64,000 nucleotides of DNA. Source: Dryocosmus kuriphilus. Lineage: Eukaryota > Arthropoda > Insecta > Hymenoptera > Cynipidae. Each line of letters begins with the position of its first letter. Within the stretch, counting starts at the first letter, position 1. A program made the translations under genes and the position numbers. The notes under the pieces were generated by a model that had not been told where the DNA came from, did not search any database, and saw only the letters and a program-made list of their open reading frames with translations. This document shows, piece by piece, positions 10,950-23,277 of the stretch. The stretch is taken from contig CM076194.1 of assembly GCA_038277395.1 (NCBI GenBank), positions 106,471,708-106,535,707 of the forward strand, written 5' to 3'.

Positions 10950-12880
10950 GAGGGTCTGGATCGAGAAACTCGCCGAGCGCTTGAGATCGGGTAAAATATT
11001 GTCCAAACGTGTGTGTGGACGGAAATTTCAAAAGTCAAAAAATTAATTTTTTAATAATATAGGCTTGTAGACAGTGACGAGACCAAACTTTTTCCTATTT
11101 TAGGTTTTTTGATCGGATGATTATTTTTAATAATAAGCCTAATAAACTAAAAAAAATGTGTCCCCAAATTCAATTAGTTTTTAAGAAATAAATCGTCGTA
11201 AGTTGGGCAAATATTATTGAAACTGTTTCAAACTTTATGTATGAACGAAATATACCCTAGCGATGCTTACAAAACAAAACAAAATTTAAAAATCGCCTAT
11301 TGTTTATTAATAATTAATTGCAAATCGAGACAGATCGGTAACCACGTTTTTTCAGATTCGGCGACAAAAAGTATCGAGGGAACTTCAGAGTTGATACAAC
11401 TTCCAGTGAGAAATTTGTTCCTTGCTATTAAAGGAAGTTTTGTGGAAATTTTCAGATCGATTCATTGCAAATTGGCGGAAATATGCATTTTACAATAAAG
11501 CGCGAGGCACCGCCAATGATAGCTCCGTGAGTACTGAGCACCATCAGGCGGCGCGGCGGGCTAGCCGTTTGGCTTTCTAGAACTCAATTTTCAATGATTT
11601 TTCAATTTTTATCTACTTAAACGACACCCTTCACCTCCCCAAGAAATATCAAAATGACAAACCATGATTTATACGGTTACTTAATTAAATAATGTTATTC
11701 TTATTATTATTTCTAACACAAATATATCACATAAACTGAAGAGAAACGGTCTCTAGGACGACAATAATTTAATGAATAAGGGTATTTAAACTTTTACTAT
11801 ATGGACGTAATTTTCTATATATTATTTTTCGGCGAATAGTCAAATACTTTTATCGTAATCATTATTTCTAACACAAATATATCACATACACTTAAGTTAA
11901 CCGGTCTCTAGGACGTTTATAATTTAATGAATAACAGTAGTTAAACTTTCACTACATACACGTAATTTTCAATATATCATTTTTGCCGAAATCATCATTT
12001 GCCGGAAAATGATATATTGAAAATTACGTGTATGTAGTGAAAGTTTAACTACTGTTATTCATTAAATTATAAACGTCCTAGAAACCGTTCCTCTTCAGTT
12101 TATGTGATATATTTGTGTTAGAAATAATAATAAGAATAAAATTATTTAATTAAGTAATCGTATAAATCATGGTATGTCATTTTGATATTTCTTGGGGAGG
12201 TGAAGGGTGTCGTTTAAGTAGATAAAAATTGAAAAATCATTGAAAATTGAGTTCTAGAAAGCCAAACGGCTAGACCGCCGCCTGATGGTGCTCAGTACTC
12301 ACGGAGCTATCATTGGCGGCGCCTCGCGCTTTATTGTAAAATGCATATTTCCGCCAATTTGCAATGAATCGATCTGAAAATTTCCACAAAACTTCCTTTA
12401 ATAGCAAGGAACAAATTTCTCACTGGAAGTTGTATCAACTCTGAAGTTCCCTCGATACTTTTTGTCGCCGAATCTGAAAAAACGTGGTTACCGATCTGTC
12501 TCAATTTGCAATTAATTATTAATAAACAATAGGCGATTTTTAAATTTTGTTTTGTTTTGTAAGCATCGCTAGGGTATATTTCGTTCATACATAAAGTTTG
12601 AAACAGTTTCAATAATATTTGCCCAACTTACGACGATTTATTTCTTAAAAACTAATTGAATTTGGGGACACATTTTTTTTAGTTTATTAGGCTTATTATT
12701 AAAAATAATCATCCGATAAAAAAACCGAAAATAGGAAAAAGTTTGGTCTCGTCACTGTCTATAAGCCTATATTATTAAAAAATTAATTTTTTGACTTTTG
12801 AAATTTCCGTCCACACAGACGTTTGGACAATAATTTTACCCGATCTCAAGCGCTCGGCGAGTTTCTCGATCCAGACCCTC
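10950..12880. mobile_element. 1.9-kb palindromic (fold-back) element with AATT flanks
   Basis: Nearly the whole element is an inverted repeat. The left end GAGGGTCTGGATCGAGAAAC (10950) is matched in reverse complement at the right end (12861-12880), and arms of about 0.9-1.0 kb run to a centre near 11995. AATT flanks both sides (10946-10949, 12881-12884), consistent with a 4-bp target duplication, though AATT is self-complementary. The arms carry the same 93-codon frame (11217-11498 + and 12331-12612 -) differing by one residue. It matches no protein family I know and is probably just shared sequence. The left arm holds an extra duplicated segment of about 158 bp. Confidence 0.75.
11705..11990. 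repeat. tandem duplication inside the left arm of the palindrome
   Basis: Two direct copies begin TTATTTCTAACACAAATATA near 11709 and 11867 and continue through GGTCTCTAGGACG and TTTAATGAATAA. The right arm (about 12003-12130) has only one such unit. That unit resembles the inner copy near the centre and the outer copy further out, as expected if two units recombined into one, or if the left unit duplicated after the arms formed. Confidence 0.65.
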
Positions 12881-13252
12881 AATTATTGAATTTAATAGTA
12901 AAACGTTTTAAGTAGTATAACTATAAACATAAATAAATTCAAGATTTTAAATATTGTACTATAAAATTTAAAATTGAATAATAATTGGCGGTGGAAAATT
13001 TGAGTAAATAATAATTAATAATTAATCAATTAATTAATTAATAATAATTGGAGTAAATAATAGTAAATTTTGGATTAAAGATTTATAAGTTATTTTGAAG
13101 TTCCAAATAATTTTAAATTTACAGATTCATAATTAGATGATACTGACGAATTGAAGACGTTTCAATTATTTTTAAATTGAACAATTTCTATCTGAAGATT
13201 TTAAAAAACCAATATTTTTAAGTTAACCAAAATGTGACTGTTCATTGCCAAC

Positions 13253-13384
13253 CGTTACAGAATTTTCCGTAAGATTAATACATTTCCATCTCGTCCAGGG
13301 CTAGAGTTATGAAATTTTCCCGTAAACCTAACCTTAGCACTATACTTAACTGGTTACTCTTACGGAAAATTCCGTAACTCTAGT
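13253..13384. mobile_element. small MITE with palindromic TTACGGAAAATTCCGTAA termini
   Basis: About 130 bp bounded by GTTACAGAATTTTCCGTAA (left) and TTACGGAAAATTCCGTAAC (right), with CTCGTCCAG, GCTAGAGTTA and CTATACTTAACTGGTTA between. The same unit recurs at about 40665-40805 inside HINE-like copy H. It has no coding capacity. Confidence 0.6.
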
Positions 13385-13634
13385 CAGTACCATTTTAAAT
13401 TGTTCAAAATTGAAATATTTCAAAAGAAGGTCAAATAACTGATTGATTTTTTTTTATCATTGTAAATCGTTAAAGTTTCCGATTACTGAATTTCAAGTTT
13501 TAAGCTTTGCAATTTAATTTCATCCATTTTCGCAATTTTGAAGTGAAACTTCTTATGGGACATAAGACTGGCAGTGAATCAATAGACGTGACGTCATCAC
13601 ATTCCAATGTTCGAACGAAAACATATAATGTGCT

Positions 13635-13674
13635 CCCCCCCCCCCCCCTCTCTCACTCTCTCTCTCTCTCTCTC
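13635..13674. repeat. C homopolymer followed by (TC)n
   Basis: A run of 14 C residues (13635-13648) is followed by a CT dinucleotide tract with one interruption. The 64-codon frame crossing it is an artefact. Confidence 0.9.
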
Positions 13675-13831
13675 CACACGGAGAGAACAGAATATACTTA
13701 AACGCACAGATTGAATATTATTTCCATTAAATAATTATTTTGTATTTAAACTTATATGTAAAAGTAAATGCGCATGAAAAAAATTAAATTGAGAGGGAAA
13801 GAGAGAAATGTCATAAGAGTGATTTACAATT

Positions 13832-14100
13832 GAGGGCCCGGATGCAATAACGTCCTATAACTTTATTTCGCTAGGCACCGTTGGCCCCTAAGCAGTTTTT
13901 AAAAAAGTTTCGAACTAAAATTTTAATTACAGAAAAGGCGATTTTTGTCTTTATTTCGAAAGTGACAAAAGTTACAACTTTTTTTATGCGGGAAAAAAGA
14001 TGCGCAATGAAATTTATATCGAAATATGTAGCTCAAAAATTTTAGTTCGAAACTTTTTTAAAAACTGAAACTTATAGGGCGTTATTGCATCCGGGCCCTC
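13832..14100. mobile_element. 269-bp MITE, termini related to the 1.9-kb palindrome
   Basis: Ends are GAGGGCCCGGATGCAATAAC and its reverse complement GTTATTGCATCCGGGCCCTC, flanked by AATT (13828-13831, 14101-14104). A second inverted pair, AAAAAAGTTTCGAACTAAAA and TTTTAGTTCGAAACTTTTTT, lies inside. The first bases (GAGGGYCYGGAT) and the AATT flanks match the larger palindrome at 10950-12880, so both probably use the same transposition machinery. Confidence 0.75.
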
Positions 14101-14138
14101 AATTGTACAATTTTAACATATTTACTTCGTGGAGAAAA

Positions 14139-14283
14139 AAGAAACTAGACTATATCGAAGGACATAGGATAGAAGTGAAACTTCATTGCACAATTTTAAC
14201 ACACAATTGTACAATTATTGTAATTAAAAATGGAAAAGGAAGTTTCACTTCTGTCCTGTGTCTCCCGACACAGGCTAGTTTTT
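14139..14283. repeat. imperfect hairpin, about 145 bp
   Basis: AGAAGTGAAACTTC (about 14170-14183) faces GAAGTTTCACTTCT (about 14240-14253). Pairing extends outward through ACATAGGAT/CCTGTGT to AAACTAG/CTAGTTT. It could be a small fold-back MITE. No target duplication was seen. Confidence 0.5.
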
Positions 14284-14660
14284 TTTATTTTTAACCAAAA
14301 TTGTTGAATTTATAATTTATATTTTATATGTTTAAAATTTTTTTCAAAAGCTGAATTTTTAAGATCATTGACAAATTGAAAACGTTTCAAATTGAAAAAT
14401 TTCTAATTGAAAATTGCTATATGATTCCAGTTTTAACATTTCGAATTTTGTAACTTTTAAGTTGAAATTTTCAGTTTACAGAATTTTAAAATAAACCGGT
14501 TTTATTTATGAGGCCTATTTAGAATTATCCAAAGCTTAAATTTGAAAATGTTATTTTTTAATTCTGTTATTAATTTCTAATTGTTCAATATACAGTTTTT
14601 TACATTTAAATGTACAATTTGATATAAAACCTATCAATTTTTCAGATTTATATTACAGTA

Positions 14661-15373
14661 CAGTACACCGGTCATAAAAATAGTGGAAATTTCCATGCTT
14701 AATTCTTAAATTTTAAATAACATCCGAAATATTGCAGATTTTAAATGTTATTGGGATCAATCTAAAGAAATATTTTAATAGACTCGTAAAAGCTTATCGA
14801 CATAATTGTGAAATTTTTTGTTTGCATGGTGTCAGAAGTTAAAGTTAGAACAATAAAATTGAAAAATTTCGGAGACACCTGATGCGTAGGAAAGTAATAA
14901 TAAAAATCAAATGAATGTAAATTTTTAGTAAATTCGTTAGAAACTTCATGATAACTTATTTCATATATTTTACAAAAATATTTATCTGAGCAGAAAAAAT
15001 ATTAAAAATTTTCCAACATCTTGGTTCTAACTTTAACTTCTAGCACCATGTAAACCAAAAATTGCAAAATAATAATAATTTTTTGTGGTTCTATAGAAAT
15101 TTCGCTTCAAAGTGAGTCCAAGAACATTGAAAAATGTTTAATATTTTAGATTTTTCTTAAAATTTAAGAAAGCATTGAAATTTGTACTATTTTTGCGATA
15201 TCGTCTTAAAAAATTAACAAAATCACTTCATCCTAGGCTAATTTTTAAAGAGTACTTTATAGATTTCAACTCACTTTAGAGAAAAAATCTTAAGTCTCAT
15301 ATAATTATCATTAAAAGAACTTATGAGCAATCATTGGATAAAGCAAGTGGTCTTATAATCGTGCCTGGTACTG
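14661..15373. mobile_element. Tc1-like non-autonomous element
   Basis: The left end CAGTACACCGGTCATAAAAA and right end ...TTATAATCGTGCCTGGTACTG form imperfect inverted repeats, flanked by TA (14659-14660, 15374-15375). CAGT termini with a TA duplication are typical of Tc1/mariner-superfamily elements. An inner inverted pair, AGAAGTTAAAGTTAGAAC (near 14835) and GTTCTAACTTTAACTTCT (near 15024), suggests a fold-back interior. There is no transposase frame. A diverged relative appears at about 51500-52010. Confidence 0.6.
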
Positions 15374-15392
15374 TATATTTTACCGATATTTT

Positions 15393-16642
15393 ACTTTTTT
15401 ACATTCTCATCTCAATGAGAAGGTATTATTAGTTTTATGCGAAAACTGACTTTCGCAGATTTCACGAAATCTCGACGTTTCTTGACCCCCTGAATCCGAA
15501 AAAACAGGTTTTAAGTTGGTGTCTGTCTGTCGTTGTCGTTGTCGTCGTTGTCGTCGTTATCGTCGTTGTCGTTGTAGTCTGTTAGCACGATAACTTTCGA
15601 AGGACTAATCGGATTGGATTGCGCTTTGGCATACTTCTTTAAGGCGTAAAAAGTAAAGACGAGTTCGATAACCAGCGGTTTTTGACCAACGGTTATGGTT
15701 TTATCCATGAAAAATTGTTTTCACAAAATAAAAAAATCCATTTTCCGGCTAAACTATGAGAGATACAAAAAAAATGTAAGAAAGTAAAATTGTTCACCTC
15801 AAAAAAATCTATAAATTTTATCTTAACCATTTTTTGATAAAATGAACGGTTTTTGTTTCAATCAAGAAAATGCCATTAAAATAAAAAAACTCTGGTTTTC
15901 TACCAAAATATTCAAGATACAAAAAAAATGCTAAAGAACAAAATTGTTCAACTCAAAAAAATGTATAAATTTTGTTTCAACCATTTTTTGATAAAATGCA
16001 CGGTTTTTGTTTTAATCGATAAAACGTTATTAAAAATAAAATATTTCAAATTTGCCGCCAAAATATGCAAGATACGGAAAAATGATAATAAACAAAGTTA
16101 TTCAGCTTAAAAATATCTACAAATTTACTTTCTATCATTTTTTTGAGCAGACGCGTATTTTTTGAGTTATTCGTAAAATATGTTATGAAATATAAAGAAA
16201 GCCACTTTTCAGCAAAACTACGCCAGATATGAGAAAATATTAACAAGCAGAATTGTTCACCTTGGAAAGAGCTACAAAATTTATTTATAAGACTCATCGT
16301 TTTACTTTTAAGAATCGAAATCCTGTATTGTGAAAAGTTGGAAAATCACAAAAAAACTTTACCAATCTACAATGTGTTATTTTAAAAAAAAAATGTAATT
16401 ATCGAGCGCGAAGCGCGAGTCTCATGATGAGAATGTATTCCTTAAGGGCGATAGAGCCTTAAGTAAAATAATTCCTTTTGGAATTTTTAATTTAAAGGTT
16501 TATACGATCCATAAACACCGAGCGCGTAGCGCGAGGTGAATAATTTATCGAGCGCGAAGCGCGAGTACCGTAAATAAAATATCGAGCGCGGCCCGTCATG
16601 CGCGTGATGAGAATGTGCCCGCCAAGCGGGCAGATTTTTTTA
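15393..16642 (+). mobile_element. HINE-like repeat, copy E (full length)
   Basis: It starts in a T-run with ACATTCTCATCTCAATGAGA, a variant 5' end also seen in copies H and L. Then come TGTCTGTC and a GTC/GTT tract (about 15520-15580), the four internal units, the CTTAAGG hairpin block near 16425-16463 and the terminal GCCCGCCAAGCGGGC hairpin at 16617-16631 followed by T7. It lies 138 bp from inverted copy F, tail to tail. Confidence 0.65.
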
Positions 16643-16779
16643 TATTTAAATAAAAGAAATTTAGAAAATATCTAAATGTAAAAACCTTTTTTAACGTCCA
16701 ATATCAAAATTGAAATTAAAGGCTGGTAAAAGATAAAAAAGCCAACTACCCAATGAAATTTGGACAAAAAGTTTTTTTT

Positions 16780-18045
16780 TTAATCTGCACGCTTCGCGGG
16801 CACATTCTCATTGCGCGCTTCGCGCGAAGTATGAGCGCGCTTAGGGCGCGCGTCTGTTGGCACTGTCGCTTCGCGCTCGACATTTGACTCGCGCTTCGTG
16901 CTCGATAGATTATTCACCTCCCGCTACGCGCTCGGTATTTATGGATCGTATAAACCTTTAAATTAAAAATTACAAAAGAAATTATTTTACTTAAGGCTCT
17001 ATCGCCCTTAAGGAATACATTCTCATCATGACACTTGCGCTTCGCGCTCGATAATTACATTTTTTTAAAACCCATTGTAGGTTGGTAAAGTTTTTTTAAT
17101 GATTTTCCAAATTTTCACAATACAGGATTTCGATTCTTAAAAGTAAAACGATGAGTCTTATAAATAAATTTTGTAGCTGTTTCCAAGGTGAACAATTCTG
17201 CTTGTTAATATTTTCTCATATCTTGCATGGTTTTGCTGAAAAGTAGTTTTCTTTATATTTCATAATATATTTCACGAATAACTCAAAAACTACGCGTATG
17301 CTCAAGAAAATGATAGAGAACTTTGTAGATCTTTTTGAGGCGAACAACTTTGCTTATTATCATTTTTCCGTATCTTGCATAGTTTGGCGGGAAATTTGAA
17401 ATTTTTTATTTCTAATAACGTTTTATCGATTAAAACGTAAACCGTGCATTTTATCAAAAAACGGTTGAAACAAAATTTGTAGATCCTTTTAAATTAAACA
17501 ACTTCATTTTTTACCATTTTTTCGTATCTTGAATATTTTGGCGGGAAACCAGAGTTTTTTAATTTTAATAGCTTTTTGTTGATTAAAACAAAAACCATTC
17601 ATTTTATCATAAAATGGTTAAGACAAAATTGGTATACTCTTTTGAGATGAGCAATTTTACTTTCTTACATTTTTTTTTGTATCGCCGATAGTTTAGCCGG
17701 AAAATGGATTTTTCGATTTTGTGAAAACCGTTTTTGATGGATAAAACCATAACCGTTGGTCAAAAGTGGCTGGTTAACGAACTCGTCCTTTCTTTTTACC
17801 CCTCAAAGAAGTGTACCAAAGCGCACTCCAATCCGATTAGTCCTTCGAAAGTTATCGCGACCACAGGCGACGACGACGACAACGCCAACGACGCCGACAA
17901 CAACAGATAGACAAACACCGTCGTAAAAAACCGTTTTTTCTGTCTCAGGGGGTCTCAAAACGTGGAGATTTGATGAAAATTGGGGGGGGGGGGGGGCAAA
18001 TTTTACATAAATATAATACCTTCTCTGATGATAATGTAAAAAAAG
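16780..18045 (-). mobile_element. HINE-like repeat, copy F (inverted, near full length)
   Basis: The minus-strand copy has a slightly damaged terminal hairpin (TGCACGCTTCGCGGGC at about 16786-16801), the CTTAAGG block near 16990-17020, internal units, a GAC/AAC tract near 17870-17910 and a 5' end at about 18045. A G15 homopolymer (17982-17996) replaces the usual bases just inside the 5' end. The antisense frame seen in other copies has stops here. Confidence 0.65.
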
Positions 18046-20350
18046 TTTTCAGCAAAATTTTTAGGAAAATGTATTTACCATTTTGATTTTTGTGTGTTTC
18101 ATGTTGAGACAATGCCTAATTTTGAAGCACTTAGAAGTATATCTATTCAAATTAGAAGGCTTCAATTTTATACTATACATTATTGAACATTTAAATTTAA
18201 AATTGATAAATTTCAAATGTTTCGAATTTAGAAAAGTTCCTCTTTGACTGCCTTAGTTTACAATTTAGTTTTGATTACTTTTAAAATTAAAGGAATGTCA
18301 GCTGTAAGCTTGGTTTTTTAATCTTATTGACCGGGAAAAAATTTTGCAAGCAGAGAAATATCGAATGATAAATTGGATTAAAGCAATAAGTAACAAATGC
18401 AAATATAAAAATATTTTTCGCTTTTTTATGTAAAATAAGCTTATATTATTAGTGCATCCCTGGAGAAGTTTCCGTTTCCTCTCCAGGGAAATCTGAAGAA
18501 GATTGGAGAAGAACGAAAAGAATTCTAGGATTCGATACACCAGTTGGTCGCTTATTTGAAGTCATGTGACAACTGAAACCGATTCGATTGTAGCCGTTGG
18601 TTACTCTTTCATCGGTCGACACGCCTGATTTCCTCCGCTCTGGGAATTTTAAATTTGATTACGACAACACTCGCGACTCTCTCGTTGTCTCTATCACCGT
18701 CTCTTTTTTTTTTAGCGCCCTTTCTTTCTTTCTTTTTCTATCACCCTTTTCACCACCTCTGCAGGATGTAGGATGTAGGAATAGCACAGTATCGTCGGAT
18801 GAAAAAAACTCTTGTTGCTCGATTTCAACGGAATTATTGGCCAGGCGAGTTTATTTATGACCTTCATTTTCCTGGAGATTGCAGGAGAGAAAAAGCAGGC
18901 CAGAATTCAGAGACAGAGAGACCATATGACTTTTTTCGATTTGCGATTTATGGCTTCAAACACGTATGGCTGTTAATCACAACGTTGGCGTTTTTAAAAT
19001 CGGTCTGCGTTTTTTTTGCGGTCGGAAGTTTGACATTGTTGACGAAGTCTCTTTTGGAAAGAATTTTGGTATCAAATAATCTGATTTTTTTAAAAAATTA
19101 TTTTATTTTTAATTTTTAACCGGGAAACAAAAATACAAAATATTTAGATTAAATTTTTAGTCTGTAATGCTTCTGAAGAAATCCGCTTGATTGTAACCGT
19201 AAAGGTGGGACGTGATCGATTCTTCAATAAATCACCGGGATTCGCTTTAAACCCAGAATTGATCGAAGTGAACGTCCAGGTGGTGTCCAAGCAATTAAAT
19301 AAATAACACTGGAAATTAGCCACAAGAATTGGCCTGCTGAGATTCAGGGAGCATGCCTTGAATAGGTGCGCGAGCATCAGGGCCATTTAACACCACGACA
19401 CCCCATTTGCCACCCCCGCATCTAGATTCTAGAACCCCTATGGGCACTCGGTTCAACCTTAGAAAACCCATATGTCAACATACTTGCTTGCAAAAGCTTG
19501 TGTCCATTTGACGGCAAAATAGCTAAATGGTGGTCAGTGCTTGTGGATTTGGGTCACTTTATTGGCTTCATTGTGTTTCTGAAATGGGGAAATCGAAATT
19601 AAGTTTTTCTATCTCGACCATAATCGAGATCTATAAACCAAACAATTGTATAGGCAAGGACTTCGTCCAGCATTTGAAATTCAATCATTTTAAATTCTAA
19701 GCCTCATAAGCTTAACATTATTTAATAAATAAAGTTTGTCCAGTTTGAAAACACTAAAAAATAAAGAATGTTCTAACTTTGGCGCTTTTTGAATCTCTTC
19801 AAGATTCAAACTTTTTAAACAGAACATTTTTTTAAGAGTAGCTTGAAAAGCACAATTTAGACTTGAATGAACGAATCGAATCTCAATGTAAAATACCTAT
19901 ATTTAGAAAAAAAGTATTGAAGATCGAAATTATGTGCAATTGTTTTCTATCCATTTAATTTTTAAATATAAAGTAAGGAGTATCAAAACAATCCCAGTAA
20001 AATTGAATAACAATTAAATACACGAAATGGAAAAATATACAAATTATGAAGTTAAAATTTTATATAATCAAATACGTTAATAAAAAATTATGTATCGATA
20101 TCATCTTTGGTATGAAATAAATCCAATGTAAAATAACTTTTAGTTTTTGAAAAAAGAATATTAAAAAATGAAATCACAACTTTTTTCTGTCAAATATCGA
20201 AAAGTACGCTTACGTATAATACTTGAACGACCTCAAAATAAATTACAAATTTTAAGAAAGTTTCCTATTATTATTTTTCGAAATTAGGCAATGTCCAGAG
20301 ATTTTTTCAAGTTATATATACATACCTATATATATTTTTTATTAAAAATT
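18046..20350. other. mixed unique sequence, no supported gene
   Basis: Notable items are a 9-bp-stem hairpin CCCTGGAGA/TCTCCAGGG (18457-18487) and a less AT-rich stretch (18540-18960) where a long pyrimidine tract (about 18690-18765) ends in CTCTGCAG, resembling a splice acceptor. Frames of 80-106 codons at 18597-19386 have no recognisable domain. The rest is AT-rich with nothing visible. Confidence 0.4.
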
Positions 20351-20352
20351 TT

Positions 20353-22199
20353 CCCTGGTGGAAATGTATATTTTCACTGTAAAATACAATAAATTACTAT
20401 TAAGTATCTACAAAAATGTGAAAATTGTAATTTTTTGTAATAAAAGGCCTAGCGAGTGGGAGGGGGGGGGGGGGCTGAAATATAAAATCCTCCCAAAGCA
20501 CGAACACTAAAATCGAATTTTTTTGGGATTCATGGAGAGGGAGAGGGAAATAAAGAAAGCAATTTTTTTCAAGAAAGCTTAACCTTAAACTTGAAAAAAT
20601 ATATCATTGTAAATACCAAATAAGAAAATTTTCCAGAAAAACTGAAAAAAAATTCCGACAAAAAATTAGCCTACAATTTTTTTAAGCCACGTAGTACAAT
20701 CGCAAAAAATAGGAAAATTTTGAAGTAAACAATTATCTGCAAAAAATGGGTTGCGATTGTTGTTGGCCAACTGAGGGTCATTTAAGATGTAATTTTCTGC
20801 GTAGAATCCGAATCCGAGGTCAGAATTTTCCCAGCACGTCAGGTTTTTGAGGTATCCTAGCATTCCTAACCTAAAGGTGCGAAAAATGCGGGTTTTTGGT
20901 ATATTTGAGCTTATGCTAAATCGCGAAATTTTTTTTTTTTTCTAAAATCGGGCCATGTCCTCTAAAAGTACAACTCTCAAACTTTAAAAAGCTTTTTTAA
21001 AATTTAAGATATCATTTCTCTTCGCAGAGATATCCTTAAATGAAGTTTAGTACTTTGATGATTACATTACCGCAGTACCAAAATTGAAAATACTTCTTGA
21101 GATTGTGGAAATGACATATTTCTATATTTTTTGGGTCGCTAAATTCAAATCTGAGCACAAAACTATCTCATTACCTAAAATTACTTAGATTCCCTAACCT
21201 AAGAGAGCAAAAAAGCACTTATAGCACCCTAACTTAAAAATCACCCTAACCTAAAAAACTTCAACCAAAAATCGTAGATTTTGCACTTTAAATTATGGAA
21301 TCTAAGTAATTTTAGGTAATAGGATAGTTTTGTGCTCAGATTTGGATTCAGTGACCCAAAAAATATAGAAATATATCATTTCCGCAATCTCAAGAAGTGT
21401 TTTCAATTTTGGTACTGCGGTAATGTAATCATCAAAGTACCAAACTTCATTTAAGGATATCTCTGCGAAGAGAAATGATATCTTAAATTTTAAAAAAGCT
21501 TTTTAAAGTTTGAGTGTTGTCCTTTTAGAGGGCATGGCCCGATTTTAGAAAAAAAAAATTCGCGATTTAGCATAAGCTCAAATATACCAAAAACCCGCAT
21601 TTTTCGCACTTTTAGGTTAGGATATCTCAAAAACCTGACGTGCTGGGAAAATTCTGACCTCGTATTCGGATTCCACGCAGAAAATTACATCGGAAATGCC
21701 CCTCAGTTGGCCAACAATAATCGCAACCCATTTTTTGCAGATCTGTGTTATGGATGTTTTTACAAAATATATTGGAGATGCAACTCTAAAATGTAACTTC
21801 ATTTTTGTTATTAAATATTTTTTTGGCCGGCAGTTTTTTTCAAAGTTTAAAAAACTTCTTTCTTAAAATACTCCCACAATGGTGTTCAGTGTTCACGACA
21901 TAGTTTATGCATCAAAATCGGTTGAGCTGTTTTCGAGAACAGACACTTTTTTATTTTGCACCCCTCAATAGCTACTACAAAAGTGTAAGTAGGGAGGGGG
22001 GAGGGGGAGAGAGTTCATGTCTCATAGGCGCCAACAAAATTCTTCTGGAAACTAAAATTTTTCGGTAGAATTCGGTCACCATTATAAAATTTTACAAGTA
22101 TAATTACAATGATTTTTACAAAAAATTACAATTTTCGCATACTGTTGTACCTCATTGTAATTTATTGTATTTTATTGTGAAAACATACTTTCACCAGGG
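20353..22199. mobile_element. TIR element (CCCTGGTG ends) enclosing a fold-back
   Basis: The left terminus CCCTGGTGGAAATGTATATT and right terminus, reading inward CCCTGGTGAAAGTATGTTTT on the minus strand, are inverted over roughly 90 bp, including AAATACAATAAATTAC and GAAAATTGTAATTTTTTGTAA. Inside sits the inverted repeat 20736-21742. No target duplication was found and no transposase frame is visible. The two inverted repeats may be one element or two nested ones. Confidence 0.5.
20736..21742. repeat. 1-kb fold-back with arms of about 460 bp
   Basis: Arms 20736-21196 and about 21282-21742 are near-identical reverse complements, starting CTGCAAAAAATGGGTTGCGA and separated by a spacer of about 85 bp with CCTAACCTAA motifs. 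Differences are scattered substitutions and A/T-run length changes. The frames at 20666-20863 and 21617-21802 are the two arm copies read in different frames and are not genes. Confidence 0.75.
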
Positions 22200-22204
22200 T
22201 TGTT

Positions 22205-22916
22205 ACCAAAATGGTTTTTCTGGAAATTCTTTCGAGTTTCGAACCAGCAAAGAAACTTCCAATTGTTTGTGTCTTTTTCTTCCGTGGAAAATATTGTATA
22301 ATGAAACGTGAAATTGAAGAACACGAATGTCCTTGGCAGCATGCGGTAAAAATGGTTAAAAGTAAATGAAAAGTTTTATCTTTGAGAATTACAGACTGTC
22401 AATCGCTCTGATCCTTCGCCATAAAACCACAACGAACCATTTAATGAAAACGTCAGTGTTGGTCAGTTTCCGAAAATCGGAAGCTACGGCTAGGAATTTG
22501 CTAGCCATAAACCAAAACTCCGGTTATGGTTTCCATGATGGGGGTCGTTGGGCCATAAACTTGTAAAGCATTGCTACTTATGCCTCTCTTCTCCGCAAAC
22601 TGCATTTTCTCTTCGGAAGGGAAACTAAAATCAAAACTATTCCAATTCAATCAAATTTAAATGCTTTAACAGCTTTTCTTTTTCAAAGATTGATATCATT
22701 TTTAATACAAGAAGATCCTTCTCTAAAAACAGTAGACATTTCTCGGTGTAATTAATTAATACGAAATAAACAAGACGCCAAAATTTTGTTTATTTTAACG
22801 AAACCTTTCTTCACTCTTTTGATTAATTCAACAAAAATCGAGTTTTTGTTTCTTTTTTATTTGACTCAATAAAACTTTTGTTGAAGTAACCAATATTTTG
22901 TTTATTTCATATAGCT
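22205..22916. other. unique AT-rich sequence, no supported gene
   Basis: A 66-codon frame (22366-22566) lacks any domain or splice context. The 3' part (22770-22915) has several AACAAAA/TTTTGTT motifs resembling the interior of the MITE that follows. Confidence 0.35.
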
Positions 22917-23087
22917 ACACTGAAAAAAATGTTTTGGTTGTTTCAACTAAATTTTGGTTGATTCAAAATGAGTTTGTGTGTAATAACCAAAATATTTTGT
23001 TGCTTCTGTATAGCGAAATTAGTAAACAAATTTTTTACACTTTGAAAAATCGGTTTGTTGATCCAAGAACACATTTTTCTCAGTATA
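22917..23087. mobile_element. small MITE, CACTGA(G)AAAAAT termini
   Basis: The left end ACACTGAAAAAAATGTT and right end AACACATTTTTCTCAGT are inverted repeats around a 170-bp AT-rich core with TTTTGGTTG and AACAAATTTTT motifs. A weaker relative may lie at 57479-57705. The two opposed 62-64-codon frames inside it are artefacts. Confidence 0.5.
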
Positions 23088-23277
23088 TGTAGTAAATATT
23101 TAAATATGATTGTATATATTATTGTCTGCAAAATTGTGGGAGGGATGTTTTGTAGGATTAGTTAGGATTATCTACTTGTCGGCAACGATATTATTTGAGC
23201 AGATCGTCTCGATCAGTGACTGCGAAGGAGCGGGCAAAACTCAAAGAAAATTATGATCAGCAATAATGCACGGACCT

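Noticed and set aside
11217..12612. Pair of near-identical 93-aa ORFs as a duplicated gene
   Set aside because: They are the two arms of the palindrome read in mirror image. Identity follows from arm identity, and no domain or splice context is seen.
19144..19386. 80-aa minus-strand ORF as a gene
   Set aside because: No recognisable domain, no splice or promoter support and ordinary length for chance open frames.
21185..21260. Telomeric CCTAA repeats
   Set aside because: Only scattered CCTAACCTAA words in the spacer of a fold-back, not a tandem array.
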